A stretch of 64,000 nucleotides of DNA from Mariniphaga sp963747515 (GCA_963747515.1 CAVVFN010000008.1:992001-1056000), one strand, 5' to 3'; counted from the first letter of the stretch, positions 44,769-54,460 are shown. Notes: generated by a model not told the origin, from the sequence alone. Numbers and translations are program-made.

Positions 44769-44975
44769 ATGGAGAAACAGGCCCATCGTTTATTAAAATG
44801 CTTAATACGACGTAAAAATAGTAAAAATTATGGAGAAACACTGAAAGCCGCTTTGCAGCGGATGGGTAGATATATTATTGACTATCAGTATTTCCTTGAC
44901 AAGGCAGAAAATTTTTCCATAGGAATCTTTCGAAGCAGGGAAAGAAACCTGGAATGGATTATTTATATTCCCTAA
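44769..44975 (+). CDS. Small basic hypothetical protein
   Basis: A 68-codon frame starting at the ATG at 44769 encodes a basic, partly helical product (HRLLKCLIRRKNSKNYGETL, then ALQRMGRYIIDYQYFLD). I recognise no family. It lies 31 bp upstream of the P-type ATPase gene on the same strand, so it could be a small partner or only leader sequence. An upstream in-frame ATG at 44742 is possible. Coding status is uncertain. Confidence 0.35.
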   Translation: MEKQAHRLLKCLIRRKNSKNYGETLKAALQRMGRYIIDYQYFLDKAENFSIGIFRSRERNLEWIIYIP

Positions 44976-45006
44976 CTTTACAATAAATTTAGAAGGAAAA
45001 AGAAAT

Positions 45007-47745
45007 ATGGAAGAACCGGTTAAGTGGCACACAAAAAGTTTTAAGCAGGTAGCTGAAGAAATTGGAAGTTCAGAAACTGGACTGGCAACAGAGGAGGTAA
45101 AAGAAAGATATCAGAAATATGGGGCCAATCAAATTCAGAAAAAGAAGAAAGACAGCGCATTAAAATTATTGTGGAGGCAAATCAATAATCCTTTGATATG
45201 GGTTTTAATCGGTTCAAGTTTACTTGCAGTTTTACTTGGAAAGATAACCGATGGCCTTGTTGTTCTTTCGGTCGTTGTGGTCAATACCATAATCGGATTT
45301 ATTCAGGAATATAAAGCAGGAAAAGCCATTGAAGCACTAAGTGAAATGGTACCTGAAAATGCAACCGTTCTTCGCAATGGGCGCAAAGTATCCATTCCTG
45401 TATCTGAAATTGTTCCGGGCGATGTGGTGGAAATGGAAGCAGGTGACCGGGTGCCTGCCGATATGCGATTGATGCAGCAAAAGAACCTGATGGTGGAGGA
45501 AGCAGCACTTACCGGTGAATCGGTGCCCTCTCAAAAATCGATAGAGGCTGTTGATGCTGATGCTTCGCTTGGTGACAGGAATTGCATGGTTTACAGTGGA
45601 ACGCTGATAGTTTCAGGCACAGGTACAGCAATAGTAACAGGTACTGGCATGAATACCGAATTGGGAAAAATTTCTGAAATGCTCAGCGAAACTACCGATT
45701 TGGAAACACCGTTAACAAAAAAACTGGCTGTTGTTGGTAAATATTTAACTGTTGGTATTGTTGTCATAACCCTTATTATAATGGTTATCGGAACCTTTCG
45801 TGCAACCGGTCAGGGAATCTCCCTTAACACTGCATTAAAAGACAGCCTCATTTTTGCAATTGCACTGGCTGTTGGTGCTATTCCGGAAGGATTACCGGCT
45901 GTTGTAACCATTGCGCTCGCCATTGGTGTTCAGCGTATGGCACGAAGAAAAGCGATTATCAGAAAATTGCCTGCAGTAGAAACCCTTGGCAGTACTACAG
46001 TAATTTGTTCCGACAAAACAGGAACATTAACGCGCAATGAGATGACTGTTAAGGAAGTGTGGACAAAAAATCACAACCTCCAGGTTGCCGGAGTAGGGTA
46101 TAATATTGAGGGTGTTTTTAAATCAGAGGAAAAAGAAATTAAGGACATACCCGATGAGGTTAAAAAGTTACTTAGAAATGCTGTTCTTTGTAACGATTCA
46201 AGCATAAGACCTGAAGGTAATGACATGTCAATTACCGGAGACCCTACAGAAGTGGCGCTGGTTGTTGCCGCTTCAAAAGCAGGATTAAATGTTGATGAAG
46301 TGAGAAAAGAACATCGGCGGGAAGATGTAATCCCCTTCGACTCGGAGCAAAAATACATGGCCACCCTGAATAAAATCAACGATGAACATATTCTGATAAT
46401 CAAAGGAGCCCCTGAAGTGATTCTGGCACGTTGTGCCTCAGTCGGGGGAAACAGTTTGAATACTGATGAAGTACATTCTCAGATTGAACAGCTTGGAGGA
46501 AAGGGTATGCGCGTGCTGGCTGTTGCTCAAAAGAAATTGAAAAATACTGAAAATCCTGAGTTAAACGATAAGGATGTTCGGGGAGAATTTGAATTTTCGG
46601 GTTTGCTGGGAATGATTGATCCTCCCCGTGCAGAAGCAATTGATGCCATTAAAAGATGTCACGATGCAGGAATAATTGTAAAAATGATAACGGGCGACCA
46701 TCGTACAACAGCCCGTTCTATTGGTATGGAACTGGGCTTGTCGGATAAAGGAGAAACTGTTACCGGTGCAGAAGTTGCCAAAATGGATGAGCATACGCTC
46801 GATGAAGTGGTTAAAACAACACATATCTTTGCGCGTGTGGCACCTGAGCATAAGTTACGCCTGGTAAAGGCGCTACAACATGACAACCAGATTGTTGCCA
46901 TGACAGGCGACGGAGTGAATGATGCGCCTTCGCTGAAGCAGGCCAATATTGGTGTGGCAATGGGTATAACAGGAACTTCAGTGTCAAAGGAGTCGGCTGA
47001 TATTGTGCTGGCTGATGATAATTTTGCCAGTATCAGCGCCGCTGTTGAAGAAGGCCGCAGGGTATATGACAACCTGCTGAAATCGCTGGCTTTTCTGCTC
47101 CCCACAAACCTGGGACTTGCTTTTATCCTGATATACGGTATCATGTTTTTCCCTTTTAATCCGATTACAAATGAACTGTTGTTGCCCATGCTGCCAACAC
47201 AGTTGTTATGGATTAACCTGATTGCCGCTGTTGCTCTTGCCCTTCCACTTGCTTTTGAGGTAAAAGAACCAAATGTTATGAACCGCCCGCCGCGGAAACC
47301 GGATGAGCCACTTTTTAATAAGTTTGTTTCGTTCCGTGTGTTTTTTGTTTCTATTATGATGACGGTAGGTACTATCGTTCTTTTTAACCTGCAATATTCC
47401 TCCGCGTTATCAGAAGGACTAGAGGCGCCCGATGCACAGGCAAAAGCACAAACCATTTCAGTTACTTTTGTTATTATATTTCAGATTTTCTATATGCTAA
47501 ACTGCCGGTCGTTGAAAGATTCACTCCAAAAAATAGGCTGGTTCAGTAACCCCATAGTTTATGTTGGCATAGGTTCAGTCATAGTATTGCAGGGCATTTT
47601 TATTTATGCTCCTTTCATGCAAAGCATTTTTGGTACCAAACCACTTGAATATGTTGACATTTTATGGGCAACTGGTTTCGGATTTTTAGTTTTCCCAATA
47701 ATCGGAATTGAGAAATGGATACATTCTGAACTAACTCGGAAATAA
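45007..47745 (+). CDS. Cation-translocating P-type ATPase (type II)
   Basis: The 912-residue pump has an N-terminal cation ATPase domain, ten membrane helices, the TGES actuator loop (ALTGESVPSQ), the M4 motif IPEGLPAVVTIAL near 296, the phosphorylation site Asp336 in CSDKTGTLTRNEMT, the nucleotide-binding KGAPE and the hinge MTGDGVNDAPSLKQANIGVA near 637. Helix M6 reads WINLIAAVALALPLAFE and lacks the Asp that completes the Ca2+ site in SERCA-type pumps. The ion is therefore uncertain (Ca2+, Na+ or another cation). The stop is 6 bp from the end of the converging SDR gene. Confidence 0.9.
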   Translation: MEEPVKWHTKSFKQVAEEIGSSETGLATEEVKERYQKYGANQIQKKKKDSALKLLWRQINNPLIWVLIGSSLLAVLLGKITDGLVVLSVVVVNTIIGFIQEYKAGKAIEALSEMVPENATVLRNGRKVSIPVSEIVPGDVVEMEAGDRVPADMRLMQQKNLMVEEAALTGESVPSQKSIEAVDADASLGDRNCMVYSGTLIVSGTGTAIVTGTGMNTELGKISEMLSETTDLETPLTKKLAVVGKYLTVGIVVITLIIMVIGTFRATGQGISLNTALKDSLIFAIALAVGAIPEGLPAVVTIALAIGVQRMARRKAIIRKLPAVETLGSTTVICSDKTGTLTRNEMTVKEVWTKNHNLQVAGVGYNIEGVFKSEEKEIKDIPDEVKKLLRNAVLCNDSSIRPEGNDMSITGDPTEVALVVAASKAGLNVDEVRKEHRREDVIPFDSEQKYMATLNKINDEHILIIKGAPEVILARCASVGGNSLNTDEVHSQIEQLGGKGMRVLAVAQKKLKNTENPELNDKDVRGEFEFSGLLGMIDPPRAEAIDAIKRCHDAGIIVKMITGDHRTTARSIGMELGLSDKGETVTGAEVAKMDEHTLDEVVKTTHIFARVAPEHKLRLVKALQHDNQIVAMTGDGVNDAPSLKQANIGVAMGITGTSVSKESADIVLADDNFASISAAVEEGRRVYDNLLKSLAFLLPTNLGLAFILIYGIMFFPFNPITNELLLPMLPTQLLWINLIAAVALALPLAFEVKEPNVMNRPPRKPDEPLFNKFVSFRVFFVSIMMTVGTIVLFNLQYSSALSEGLEAPDAQAKAQTISVTFVIIFQIFYMLNCRSLKDSLQKIGWFSNPIVYVGIGSVIVLQGIFIYAPFMQSIFGTKPLEYVDILWATGFGFLVFPIIGIEKWIHSELTRK

Positions 47746-47751
47746 ATAATC

Positions 47752-48507
47752 TTACTGACTTTTGGGATTGGTTAAAACCACCTCCTTTACACATGTTCCC
47801 GGCGAAAGTTTTAGAAGCCATTTTATCGTTTCATATATATCATCAGGTTGTATCATATCTTCAGCTTTCAATGCAGTTCCTGACTGCCTTGCCATATCTG
47901 TATTCACCCAGGCAGGGCATAATGCCGTTACTTTTATACCAAATGGCGAAAGTTCTCTATACAATGATTCAGTCATTCCTACCAGCCCGAACTTTGATGC
48001 ACAATAGCCTCCGGTACCCGGGAATCCTACCTTCCCCGAACGGGAAGCTACGTTAAATATATAACCTGCCTGCTGCTGTTTCATTATCGGAACCACCAGT
48101 TGCAAAATCATAAACTGCGCCGTAAGATTTGTATCCATCATAAGTTTAAAATCGTGCAAGGGCAATTCCAATGTACCTCCAAAATGAATCCCCGCATTAT
48201 TTACCAGTACATCAATTCTCATAAATTTCAACATTACCTCTGAAATCATTTTTTCAACTTCCTCCTGATGGGTAATATCAACGGCAAATATTTCCGGCTT
48301 TAAACCCCCGGCTTTCTTTATTTTATTCGAAACATCTTCCAAATCAGTATGTTTGCGGGATATAAGCACCAATTGATATCCCGATTTTGCCATACCTAAA
48401 GCAATGGCCTTTCCAATTCCTCTGGATGCCCCTGTTACTATAGCAACCTTTGTCTTTTTGTAATTCATACCTGAATTTTTTAAATAATGTGTTTGGGTTT
48501 TTTTCAT
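47752..48507 (-). CDS. Short-chain dehydrogenase/reductase
   Basis: The 251-residue classical SDR has the cofactor motif TGASRGIGKAIALGMAKSG near 24, NNAGIHFGGTLELP near 101, the catalytic Ser near 152 (NVASRSGKVG) and YCASK with the Tyr-Lys pair near 166. The RKHTDLEDV loop after strand 2 suggests NADP(H) preference. It resembles 3-oxoacyl-ACP reductase-like SDRs but is not placed in a fatty-acid operon. A start at the internal ATG (48468, MNYKKTKVAIVTG) would be equally good and gives a more typical N-terminus. Substrate unknown. Confidence 0.85.
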   Translation of the reverse strand: MKKTQTHYLKNSGMNYKKTKVAIVTGASRGIGKAIALGMAKSGYQLVLISRKHTDLEDVSNKIKKAGGLKPEIFAVDITHQEEVEKMISEVMLKFMRIDVLVNNAGIHFGGTLELPLHDFKLMMDTNLTAQFMILQLVVPIMKQQQAGYIFNVASRSGKVGFPGTGGYCASKFGLVGMTESLYRELSPFGIKVTALCPAWVNTDMARQSGTALKAEDMIQPDDIYETIKWLLKLSPGTCVKEVVLTNPKSQ

Positions 48508-48629
48508 TGAACTTTTATTTTTTCAAAATGTTTTCAATTGAAGAATACAGCGAATGTAATGAAAATTAAATTTTTACGATAACATCAATTCACAGAAATC
48601 CAATAAAAGCAAAAAAAACAGAAAAAATT

Positions 48630-49256
48630 ATGAGTGAGAAAATAAAAACTGCAGTTATTTATTACAGTTCAACAGGAAATAATTATCAGCTGGCACAATG
48701 GGCCGCCGAAAGTGCCAAAAATGAAGGATCCGAAGTTAGATTAAGAAAAGTGAAAGAACTCGCTCCCGATTCGGTTATTGAACAAAATTCGGCATGGAAG
48801 AAAAATGCTGAAGCAACAAAAGATGTTCAGGAGGTGTCACTCGATGATCTTGAATGGGCTGAGGTCATTATCTTCAGTGCACCAACCCGGTATGGCAATG
48901 TTCCTTCTCAAATGAAACAGTTCATGGATTCTACCGGCCCTTTATGGTCACAGGGAAAACTTACCAATAAAGTGGTTACAGCAATGACAAGTGCTATGAA
49001 TCCCCATGGTGGACAGGAATCAACTTTACTGGCACTTTATACTACCATGTATCACTGGGGAGCCATTGTTGTTACACCCGGTTATACCGATCCCTTATTG
49101 TATTCTTCAGGAGGAAATCCTTACGGAATAAGTGTTTCAGTAGATGGTGAAGGAAAAATGAAAGAAGACCGGGGTACCATTAAAAAGGCAGTTTTTTACC
49201 AGGCAAAACGGGCAGTTGGAGTTGGGCGGCTCATTGCAGGTAAAAGTGGTACCTGA
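48630..49256 (+). CDS. wrbA: WrbA-type NAD(P)H:quinone oxidoreductase
   Basis: The 208-residue flavodoxin-fold protein reduces quinones by two electrons, preventing radical formation. The FMN phosphate loop is YYSSTGNNYQLAQWAAES near residue 12. SAPTRYGNVPSQMKQFMDST near 88 is the WrbA signature. GGQESTLLALYTTMYHWGAI near 131 forms the FMN-quinone pocket and interface. GNPYGISVS near 167 is also typical. It is transcribed alone, with a terminator about 40 bp after the stop. Confidence 0.92.
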   Translation: MSEKIKTAVIYYSSTGNNYQLAQWAAESAKNEGSEVRLRKVKELAPDSVIEQNSAWKKNAEATKDVQEVSLDDLEWAEVIIFSAPTRYGNVPSQMKQFMDSTGPLWSQGKLTNKVVTAMTSAMNPHGGQESTLLALYTTMYHWGAIVVTPGYTDPLLYSSGGNPYGISVSVDGEGKMKEDRGTIKKAVFYQAKRAVGVGRLIAGKSGT

Positions 49257-49297
49257 ATAAAATATGAATTGCCACTCCTTAAGAGGCTCCCACTTTT

Positions 49298-49331
49298 AAA
49301 ACAGGTTGACTATACAAGGTCAGCCTGTTTT
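49298..49331 (+). terminator. Terminator of wrbA
   Basis: AAAACAGG-T-TGAC (49298-49310) pairs with GTCA-G-CCTGTTTT (49319-49331), one mismatch, stem of about 12 bp. It lies 41 bp after the wrbA stop; the T-rich end is part of the stem. Confidence 0.7.
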
Positions 49332-49503
49332 GCTGTATTCATTTAGGCGGGAGATAAACTTATAACCAAATTTATTGTTCTTTTAATGGTTCACAATTAA
49401 TCAGATATGAAATGAGAAGTACCAATAAGATACACCAACCGTTAAATAATAAAACTCCCTTACAGATTCCATATTTACTTTTAAAACTACCAATTTTAAT
49501 GGC

Positions 49504-50301
49504 ATGAAAAAATTAGTTATTCTGTTAATAATTGCAGCTCTTATACCTGAAATTTCTGCACAGGATTTTGCATTAAAGCAACTGGAAAATTCCCCGCGGC
49601 ACCAGGAATGGGTAAATGTGCAGGCTGCCGACAGAAAAGTTACCTGCTTTGTGGTTTACCCGGAGGTTTCTGAAAAAGCAACTGTAGTAATCACCATTCA
49701 TGAAAACCGTGGATTAACAGATTGGGTGCGCAGTTTTGCCGATCAACTCGCAGGAGAAGGTTTTATTGTTGTGGCGCCCGACCTGCTATCGAATTTCAAA
49801 CCCGGAATCAATACCACTGCCGATTTTGAAAATTCAGATGAAGCCCGCAATGCGATTTATGTATTAAATCCCGAACAGGTCAAAAATGATTTGAATGCGG
49901 TGCAGAAATATGCATCGGGAATACCTGCAGGTAACGGAAAAACAGTGGTGGCGGGTTTTTGTTGGGGAGGTTCTCAAAGTTTCCGAATGGCCGCCTATAA
50001 CGATGAAATTGATGCAGCACTGGTATTTTATGGCAGCGCTCCTGAAACGCAAAAGGAAATCGAACAGATTTCTGCTCCTGTGTACGGATTTTATGGGGGC
50101 AACGACCAGCGCATAAATTCCGGTATTCCAAAAACAGAGAAAATGATGGCGGAAGCCGGAAATACCTATGAGTATGTTATATATCCTGACGCAGGCCATG
50201 CATATATGCGCCAGGGCGATGACCCAAATAGTTCTGCAGGAAATTTGAAAGCACGAAATGAATCGTGGAAAAGATTGATCAGGATTATTAAGGACATCTG
50301 A
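49504..50301 (+). CDS. Exported dienelactone hydrolase-family protein
   Basis: The 265-residue alpha/beta hydrolase has a signal peptide (MKKLVILLIIAALIPEISAQ). VVITIHENRGLTDWVRSFAD has the E-x-R-G oxyanion segment of dienelactone hydrolases. The nucleophile is Cys153 in AGFCWGGSQSFRMAA, the Asp is in GFYGGNDQRI, and the His is in YPDAGHAYMRQGDDP. The Cys-Asp-His triad is complete. Periplasmic esterase or lactonase activity is expected, substrate unknown. It converges on cydB with a 54-bp gap. Confidence 0.88.
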   Translation: MKKLVILLIIAALIPEISAQDFALKQLENSPRHQEWVNVQAADRKVTCFVVYPEVSEKATVVITIHENRGLTDWVRSFADQLAGEGFIVVAPDLLSNFKPGINTTADFENSDEARNAIYVLNPEQVKNDLNAVQKYASGIPAGNGKTVVAGFCWGGSQSFRMAAYNDEIDAALVFYGSAPETQKEIEQISAPVYGFYGGNDQRINSGIPKTEKMMAEAGNTYEYVIYPDAGHAYMRQGDDPNSSAGNLKARNESWKRLIRIIKDI

Positions 50302-50355
50302 CGCACAGGCATCGGTTTTCTTTTCTTATTTATAATCTGCACCAGCAATGAAACT

Positions 50356-51393
50356 TTAAGATTCTCCTGAATCTTTATTCACATTTTCAGATGGTTCTGA
50401 TACATTGCTGAACTTAAAAACTTTATATAAATACCCGATATAAGGAAAAATAATAAGCACTCCTGCTATCAGGGCAATCAGCATGTAAAACTGCACCTGA
50501 CCTGGTGCTGCGGCATTTTGTAATGTAATATCGGGCCCGTCTTTTATTTTTACAAGAATGGGAAACTGAATGGCAAACCAACCGGCAACAATCATAGTCG
50601 TTTGAAATCCTGCGACTATGCGCAGCAGGTTTTGCCGGTTTCGCTTAAGGTTTTTCCAAAGTAGTGGTAACGCCAGAGTTGCCAGAATTATACTTAAAAT
50701 GCTAACCGGCGAATCTATAAATTCACGGAACAGCGGGTGGCCATTAATTTCCGCAGCAGCAAAAACCACCCCTCCGGCAACTACCAATGCCACTATATTG
50801 TATTTTGCAAGACGTGCAAACCAATCAACTTCCTTTTCTTCTTTAATCTCCCCCATAGAATAGATGTTGGCAAGGAAAGCAAACAATATGATCAGAAATA
50901 TGCCAAGGCTAAGGGAAAACAGGTTAAACCAGGGGTGAATGTAAATCTGATAAAATCCCTGATGGTAATCGGTTGAGATTTCACCAAGAATGATTCCTCC
51001 AAGTGAAACGCCTAAAAAAAAGGTGGTGAACAGGCTTGAATATCTGAAAATGGATGAATAAACAGCTTTTGGCTTTACTTCCTCGATATCGTAATGTCGG
51101 AAGGTGAAAGCCGACCCACGGAAAATGATTCCTATAAGAACAAGCAATATTGGAATGTGCAAAGCAGTTAACACCGTTGAATATACAGGTGGAAATCCTA
51201 CAAAAAGAATTACAATAACAAGAATCAGCCATACATGATTAGCTTCCCAAACCGGTGCAATGGCTTTCGATACAATATCAGAAGCTTTCCCACGTGTAAA
51301 CAATTCGAGAATTCCGCCTCCGAAATCGGCTCCTCCCAAAATAACATACAGAAGCAGAGAAATGGTTAAAATGGCAAAAATTACTTCAGTCAT
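50356..51393 (-). CDS. cydB: Cytochrome bd-type quinol oxidase subunit II
   Basis: The 345-residue membrane subunit has about eight to nine helices. LYVILGGADFGGGILELF near 15 is the CydB N-terminal signature; IAPVWEANHVWLILVIVILF near 45 and the start GLNL-type pattern of the bd family follow. It pairs with CydA to reduce O2 using quinol, with high affinity for oxygen. It overlaps cydA by 8 bp. A polar C-terminal tail (SEPSENVNKDSGES) lies outside the membrane. No cydX-like small gene follows. Confidence 0.94.
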   Translation of the reverse strand: MTEVIFAILTISLLLYVILGGADFGGGILELFTRGKASDIVSKAIAPVWEANHVWLILVIVILFVGFPPVYSTVLTALHIPILLVLIGIIFRGSAFTFRHYDIEEVKPKAVYSSIFRYSSLFTTFFLGVSLGGIILGEISTDYHQGFYQIYIHPWFNLFSLSLGIFLIILFAFLANIYSMGEIKEEKEVDWFARLAKYNIVALVVAGGVVFAAAEINGHPLFREFIDSPVSILSIILATLALPLLWKNLKRNRQNLLRIVAGFQTTMIVAGWFAIQFPILVKIKDGPDITLQNAAAPGQVQFYMLIALIAGVLIIFPYIGYLYKVFKFSNVSEPSENVNKDSGES

Positions 51394-52696
51394 TGGAACG
51401 GTATTTTAAGTGTAACATCTTAATCTGGCGGCTGAAAAGCCAGATAACAATAAAAGTAAGCATCAGGTAAATAGCGGTAATGATATAGAAAGTATACTGA
51501 ATACCAGGCATAGGAGTCAGTGAATCACGAGTTTTCATTATTCCGTATATGATCCATGGCTGACGGCCAACTTCGGTTACCATCCAGCCGGCCTCAATGG
51601 CCAGATAACCAAGCGGTGTGGCAATTACAAGCAGTGTAAGCCACCATTTTTTTTGCAGCCAGTGCTTCCATTTATAGGTTCCGGCTAAAAATAAAATGCC
51701 CAGGAAGGCCAGGAAAAAACCGATGGCCACCATTAACTGAAAAGAAACATGAGTAAATAAAACCGGTGGCCACTCCTCCCGTGGAAATTCTTCCAGTCCA
51801 ATTACTTCAGCATCAAAGTTACCATGTGCCAGAAAACTTAATGCACCGGGAATGCGGATGGCATGATCTAATTTTCGCTCTTCAACATTGGGAATCCCTC
51901 CTATTACCAGTGGAGCCCTGGTAGTTGTTTTGAAATGCGATTCAAATGCCGCCAGTTTTGCCGGCTGAAGTTTTGCTACCATTTTGGCTGCATGATCACC
52001 ACTTAAAGGCTGCACAATGGCAGCTACTGCTGCAAAAGCCAGTGCAATTGTGATGGCTTTAAGATGAATTTCATATCTGGTTCTCAAGTACAGCAAGGCA
52101 TGAACCCCTGCAACTGCAAAACCTGTAGCCGAGAAAGCCGCAATGGTCATATGATGCGTTTGGTGAAACCATGCCTTGTTAAACATGGCTGCCACCGGAT
52201 CAATATTTTCTGCCTGCCCGTTTACCCAGTCAAATCCGGCTGGAGCATTCATCCAGGCATTGGCCGAAATGACAAATATACCCGACATTACACCTGCAAT
52301 TCCCACTACCACTCCTGTATACAAATGCACCTTTTTATTTAGCCTCCCCCATCCATAGAGCCATAACCCAATTGCGATGGCCTCAACAAAGAAAGCCGTT
52401 CCTTCCCATGAAAAGGGCAAACCAAAAATTGGCCCTGCATGACGCATAAAAGTAGGCCAGAGCATTCCAAGTTCAAAACTCAGCAGGGTTCCCGATACTG
52501 CACCCACTGCAAAGAAAATGGCAACTCCTTTGGCCCATGTCTTTGCCAAATCAAGGTAAACCGGATTTTTTGTTTTTAACCATTTCCACTCCGACACAAA
52601 CATAAACCAGGGCATAACCATTCCTATACAGGCAAAGACTATATGAAACCCCAGCGATACACCCATTTGCAAACGGGCAGCCATAAACTCATCCAT
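51386..52696 (-). CDS. cydA: Cytochrome bd-type quinol oxidase subunit I
   Basis: The 436-residue subunit holds the hemes. ARLQMGVSLGFHIVFACIGM near 7 includes His18, corresponding to the distal heme ligand; FELGMLWPTFMRHAGPIFGL near 90 and WFHQTHHMTIAAFSATGF near 179 are conserved; GWMVTEVGRQPWIIYGIMKT near 380 is the CydA hallmark. The Q-loop region is short, as in the cyanide-insensitive or short-loop group rather than E. coli CydA. The ATG at 52696 is used; a TTG at 52714 would add six lysine-rich residues. It is the first gene of cydAB. Confidence 0.94.
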   Translation of the reverse strand: MDEFMAARLQMGVSLGFHIVFACIGMVMPWFMFVSEWKWLKTKNPVYLDLAKTWAKGVAIFFAVGAVSGTLLSFELGMLWPTFMRHAGPIFGLPFSWEGTAFFVEAIAIGLWLYGWGRLNKKVHLYTGVVVGIAGVMSGIFVISANAWMNAPAGFDWVNGQAENIDPVAAMFNKAWFHQTHHMTIAAFSATGFAVAGVHALLYLRTRYEIHLKAITIALAFAAVAAIVQPLSGDHAAKMVAKLQPAKLAAFESHFKTTTRAPLVIGGIPNVEERKLDHAIRIPGALSFLAHGNFDAEVIGLEEFPREEWPPVLFTHVSFQLMVAIGFFLAFLGILFLAGTYKWKHWLQKKWWLTLLVIATPLGYLAIEAGWMVTEVGRQPWIIYGIMKTRDSLTPMPGIQYTFYIITAIYLMLTFIVIWLFSRQIKMLHLKYRSND

Positions 52697-52975
52697 TATT
52701 TTCTTTTTTTGCAACTATACCCCTTAACATCCTTTTCTGGAAAATGTTTCTCGAGATAAATTTAACACATGCTAAGTTAAGTTTTTTATCTTAAAGCACC
52801 ATATTCCTCTTTCGTATCGTAAAAAATTATGAAATTGCCTCAAACTCCTGTTTGTTAATGCAATATCCAATCCTGCAACAAATAGAAATTATGAGTTGAA
52901 CTGTATTTTCTTTGGGGTTTTTTCTATTGAAGAAATTTGATTAACAGGAAGATACATCTGATGATCAAAAAAACA

Positions 52976-54460
52976 TTATATTTGTTCCCATCCATTACGG
53001 TAATTGTGCCTGATCCATTCCTCCGCAGTGGAGCCTGCAGGCAGAGTTGCATACTCATTATTGGTGCGGGGATTACCGTAAGATACCTCAAAATCACTTC
53101 TTATCAGAATACGCAGGATGTCGTTTGATTCTATGTTTGTAAACTGCATGTTGGGTCCATCCCACTGAAGTCTGCGGCGCAGGCTCTGCAGCCGTATGGC
53201 AAGAACTCCAAGCAAAGCCATTTCGGTAAGCGGCCCTGAATAGGCAAAATTTCCGGAAGGTTTTAGCCGGGTATCGAAAGGCTCCTTGCAAGCCCTGACC
53301 CAGTCTTGTTCATGGCCACCTTCCAGTGGATTAAATATCCGACGGATGGATTTGGCAGGTTCCTGAAAGTGATCCATTTCACTCCTGGGAAGCAAAGTAG
53401 GGTTTTTTGCATATGCGCCACACATAAGTTTTCCGCGTGTCCCGTAAAAAATGCAGCCCCCGGTCTCATCACCCATCATTTCCCCGTCGGCCAATTCAAG
53501 GGGCCGGGGAGGCATCCAGCCTCCTTCGTACCAGTTAACCGACACTTCAGGCATTCCTACTTTCGGAAGATTGTCACGTCGGGGAAACTCATAACGTACA
53601 AACGAAGAATTTGGAGGAGAAACTGTATTGAATTCCGAAGAACTTGCTTCTACAGTAACAGCATGCTCAAGCATTAGCGCTTTAAATACCGGATCGAGGA
53701 TATGAGGCCCCATGAAACCAGTTGCACCCGTTCCAAAATTCCACCATGCCCTCCATGTCCAGGGATGATAAACCGGATTGTAATCACGCCAGGATGCAGG
53801 TCCTACAAACAATTCCCAGTCAAGTTCCCGGGGAACCCGCCGCCCCCTGTCGGGTTGCTGCAAAAATTGCGGCCATACCGGCTGAGTTGTCCAGGCATCT
53901 ACATGGGTTACTTCACCTATCGCTCCTGCCCATATCCATTCACAAATTCGCCTGATTCCTTCATCAGAATTTCCCTGAATACCCATTTGCGTGGCTACAT
54001 TGTACCGGCTGGCTGTATTGGCGAGCAACCTCGACTCAAAAACTGAATGTGTAAGAGGAGACTGAAGAAAGACGTGTTTCCCCTGGCGCATGGCTAAAAC
54101 CGCTGGTAAAGCATGTGAATGATCGGGAGTGGCAATTACGACAGCATTAATATCATTCTGCTGCTCAAGCATTACCCTGTAATCGGTATACTTCTTTGCC
54201 ATTGGCCACCTTTTAAACGTATTGCCTGCATAATCTGAATCTACATCACAAAGGGCAACTATATTTTCGGTTTCTACATTCCTGAGGTTGATGTATCCCC
54301 GGCCACCAATACCTATACCAGCAATGTTCAATTTATCGCTGGGAGCTTTATGCCCCAGCCCTGCTATAACATGCGACGGAAGAACAACAAAACCTGCAGA
54401 AGCAGTTGCTGCACCTGCAATGAATGTTCGGCGGGAAATCATCCCTGACTTTTTATTCAT
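52976..54460 (-). CDS. Tat-exported Gfo/Idh/MocA-like protein with altered catalytic motif
   Basis: The 494-residue protein has a Tat signal (SRRTFIAGAATASAGFVVLP) and a Rossmann motif (IAGIGIGGRGYINL). The usual EKP motif is replaced by LQSP: the lysine position is Ser134 and the preceding Glu is Gln. The DHSHALPAVLAMRQGKHV segment before it is otherwise intact. The C-terminal half has YHPWTWRAWWNFGTGATGFM and MGPHILDP in the cofactor/substrate position. It closely resembles the product of 55401-56912 along its whole length. Starts at 54478 (ATG) are also possible. It may have lost dehydrogenase activity or use another residue. Confidence 0.83.
   Translation of the reverse strand: MNKKSGMISRRTFIAGAATASAGFVVLPSHVIAGLGHKAPSDKLNIAGIGIGGRGYINLRNVETENIVALCDVDSDYAGNTFKRWPMAKKYTDYRVMLEQQNDINAVVIATPDHSHALPAVLAMRQGKHVFLQSPLTHSVFESRLLANTASRYNVATQMGIQGNSDEGIRRICEWIWAGAIGEVTHVDAWTTQPVWPQFLQQPDRGRRVPRELDWELFVGPASWRDYNPVYHPWTWRAWWNFGTGATGFMGPHILDPVFKALMLEHAVTVEASSSEFNTVSPPNSSFVRYEFPRRDNLPKVGMPEVSVNWYEGGWMPPRPLELADGEMMGDETGGCIFYGTRGKLMCGAYAKNPTLLPRSEMDHFQEPAKSIRRIFNPLEGGHEQDWVRACKEPFDTRLKPSGNFAYSGPLTEMALLGVLAIRLQSLRRRLQWDGPNMQFTNIESNDILRILIRSDFEVSYGNPRTNNEYATLPAGSTAEEWIRHNYRNGWEQI

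Noticed and set aside
46659..47456. 265-codon open frame on the minus strand
   Set aside because: It lies wholly inside the P-type ATPase gene on the opposite strand and has a low-complexity Ser/Ala composition; it is a shadow frame.
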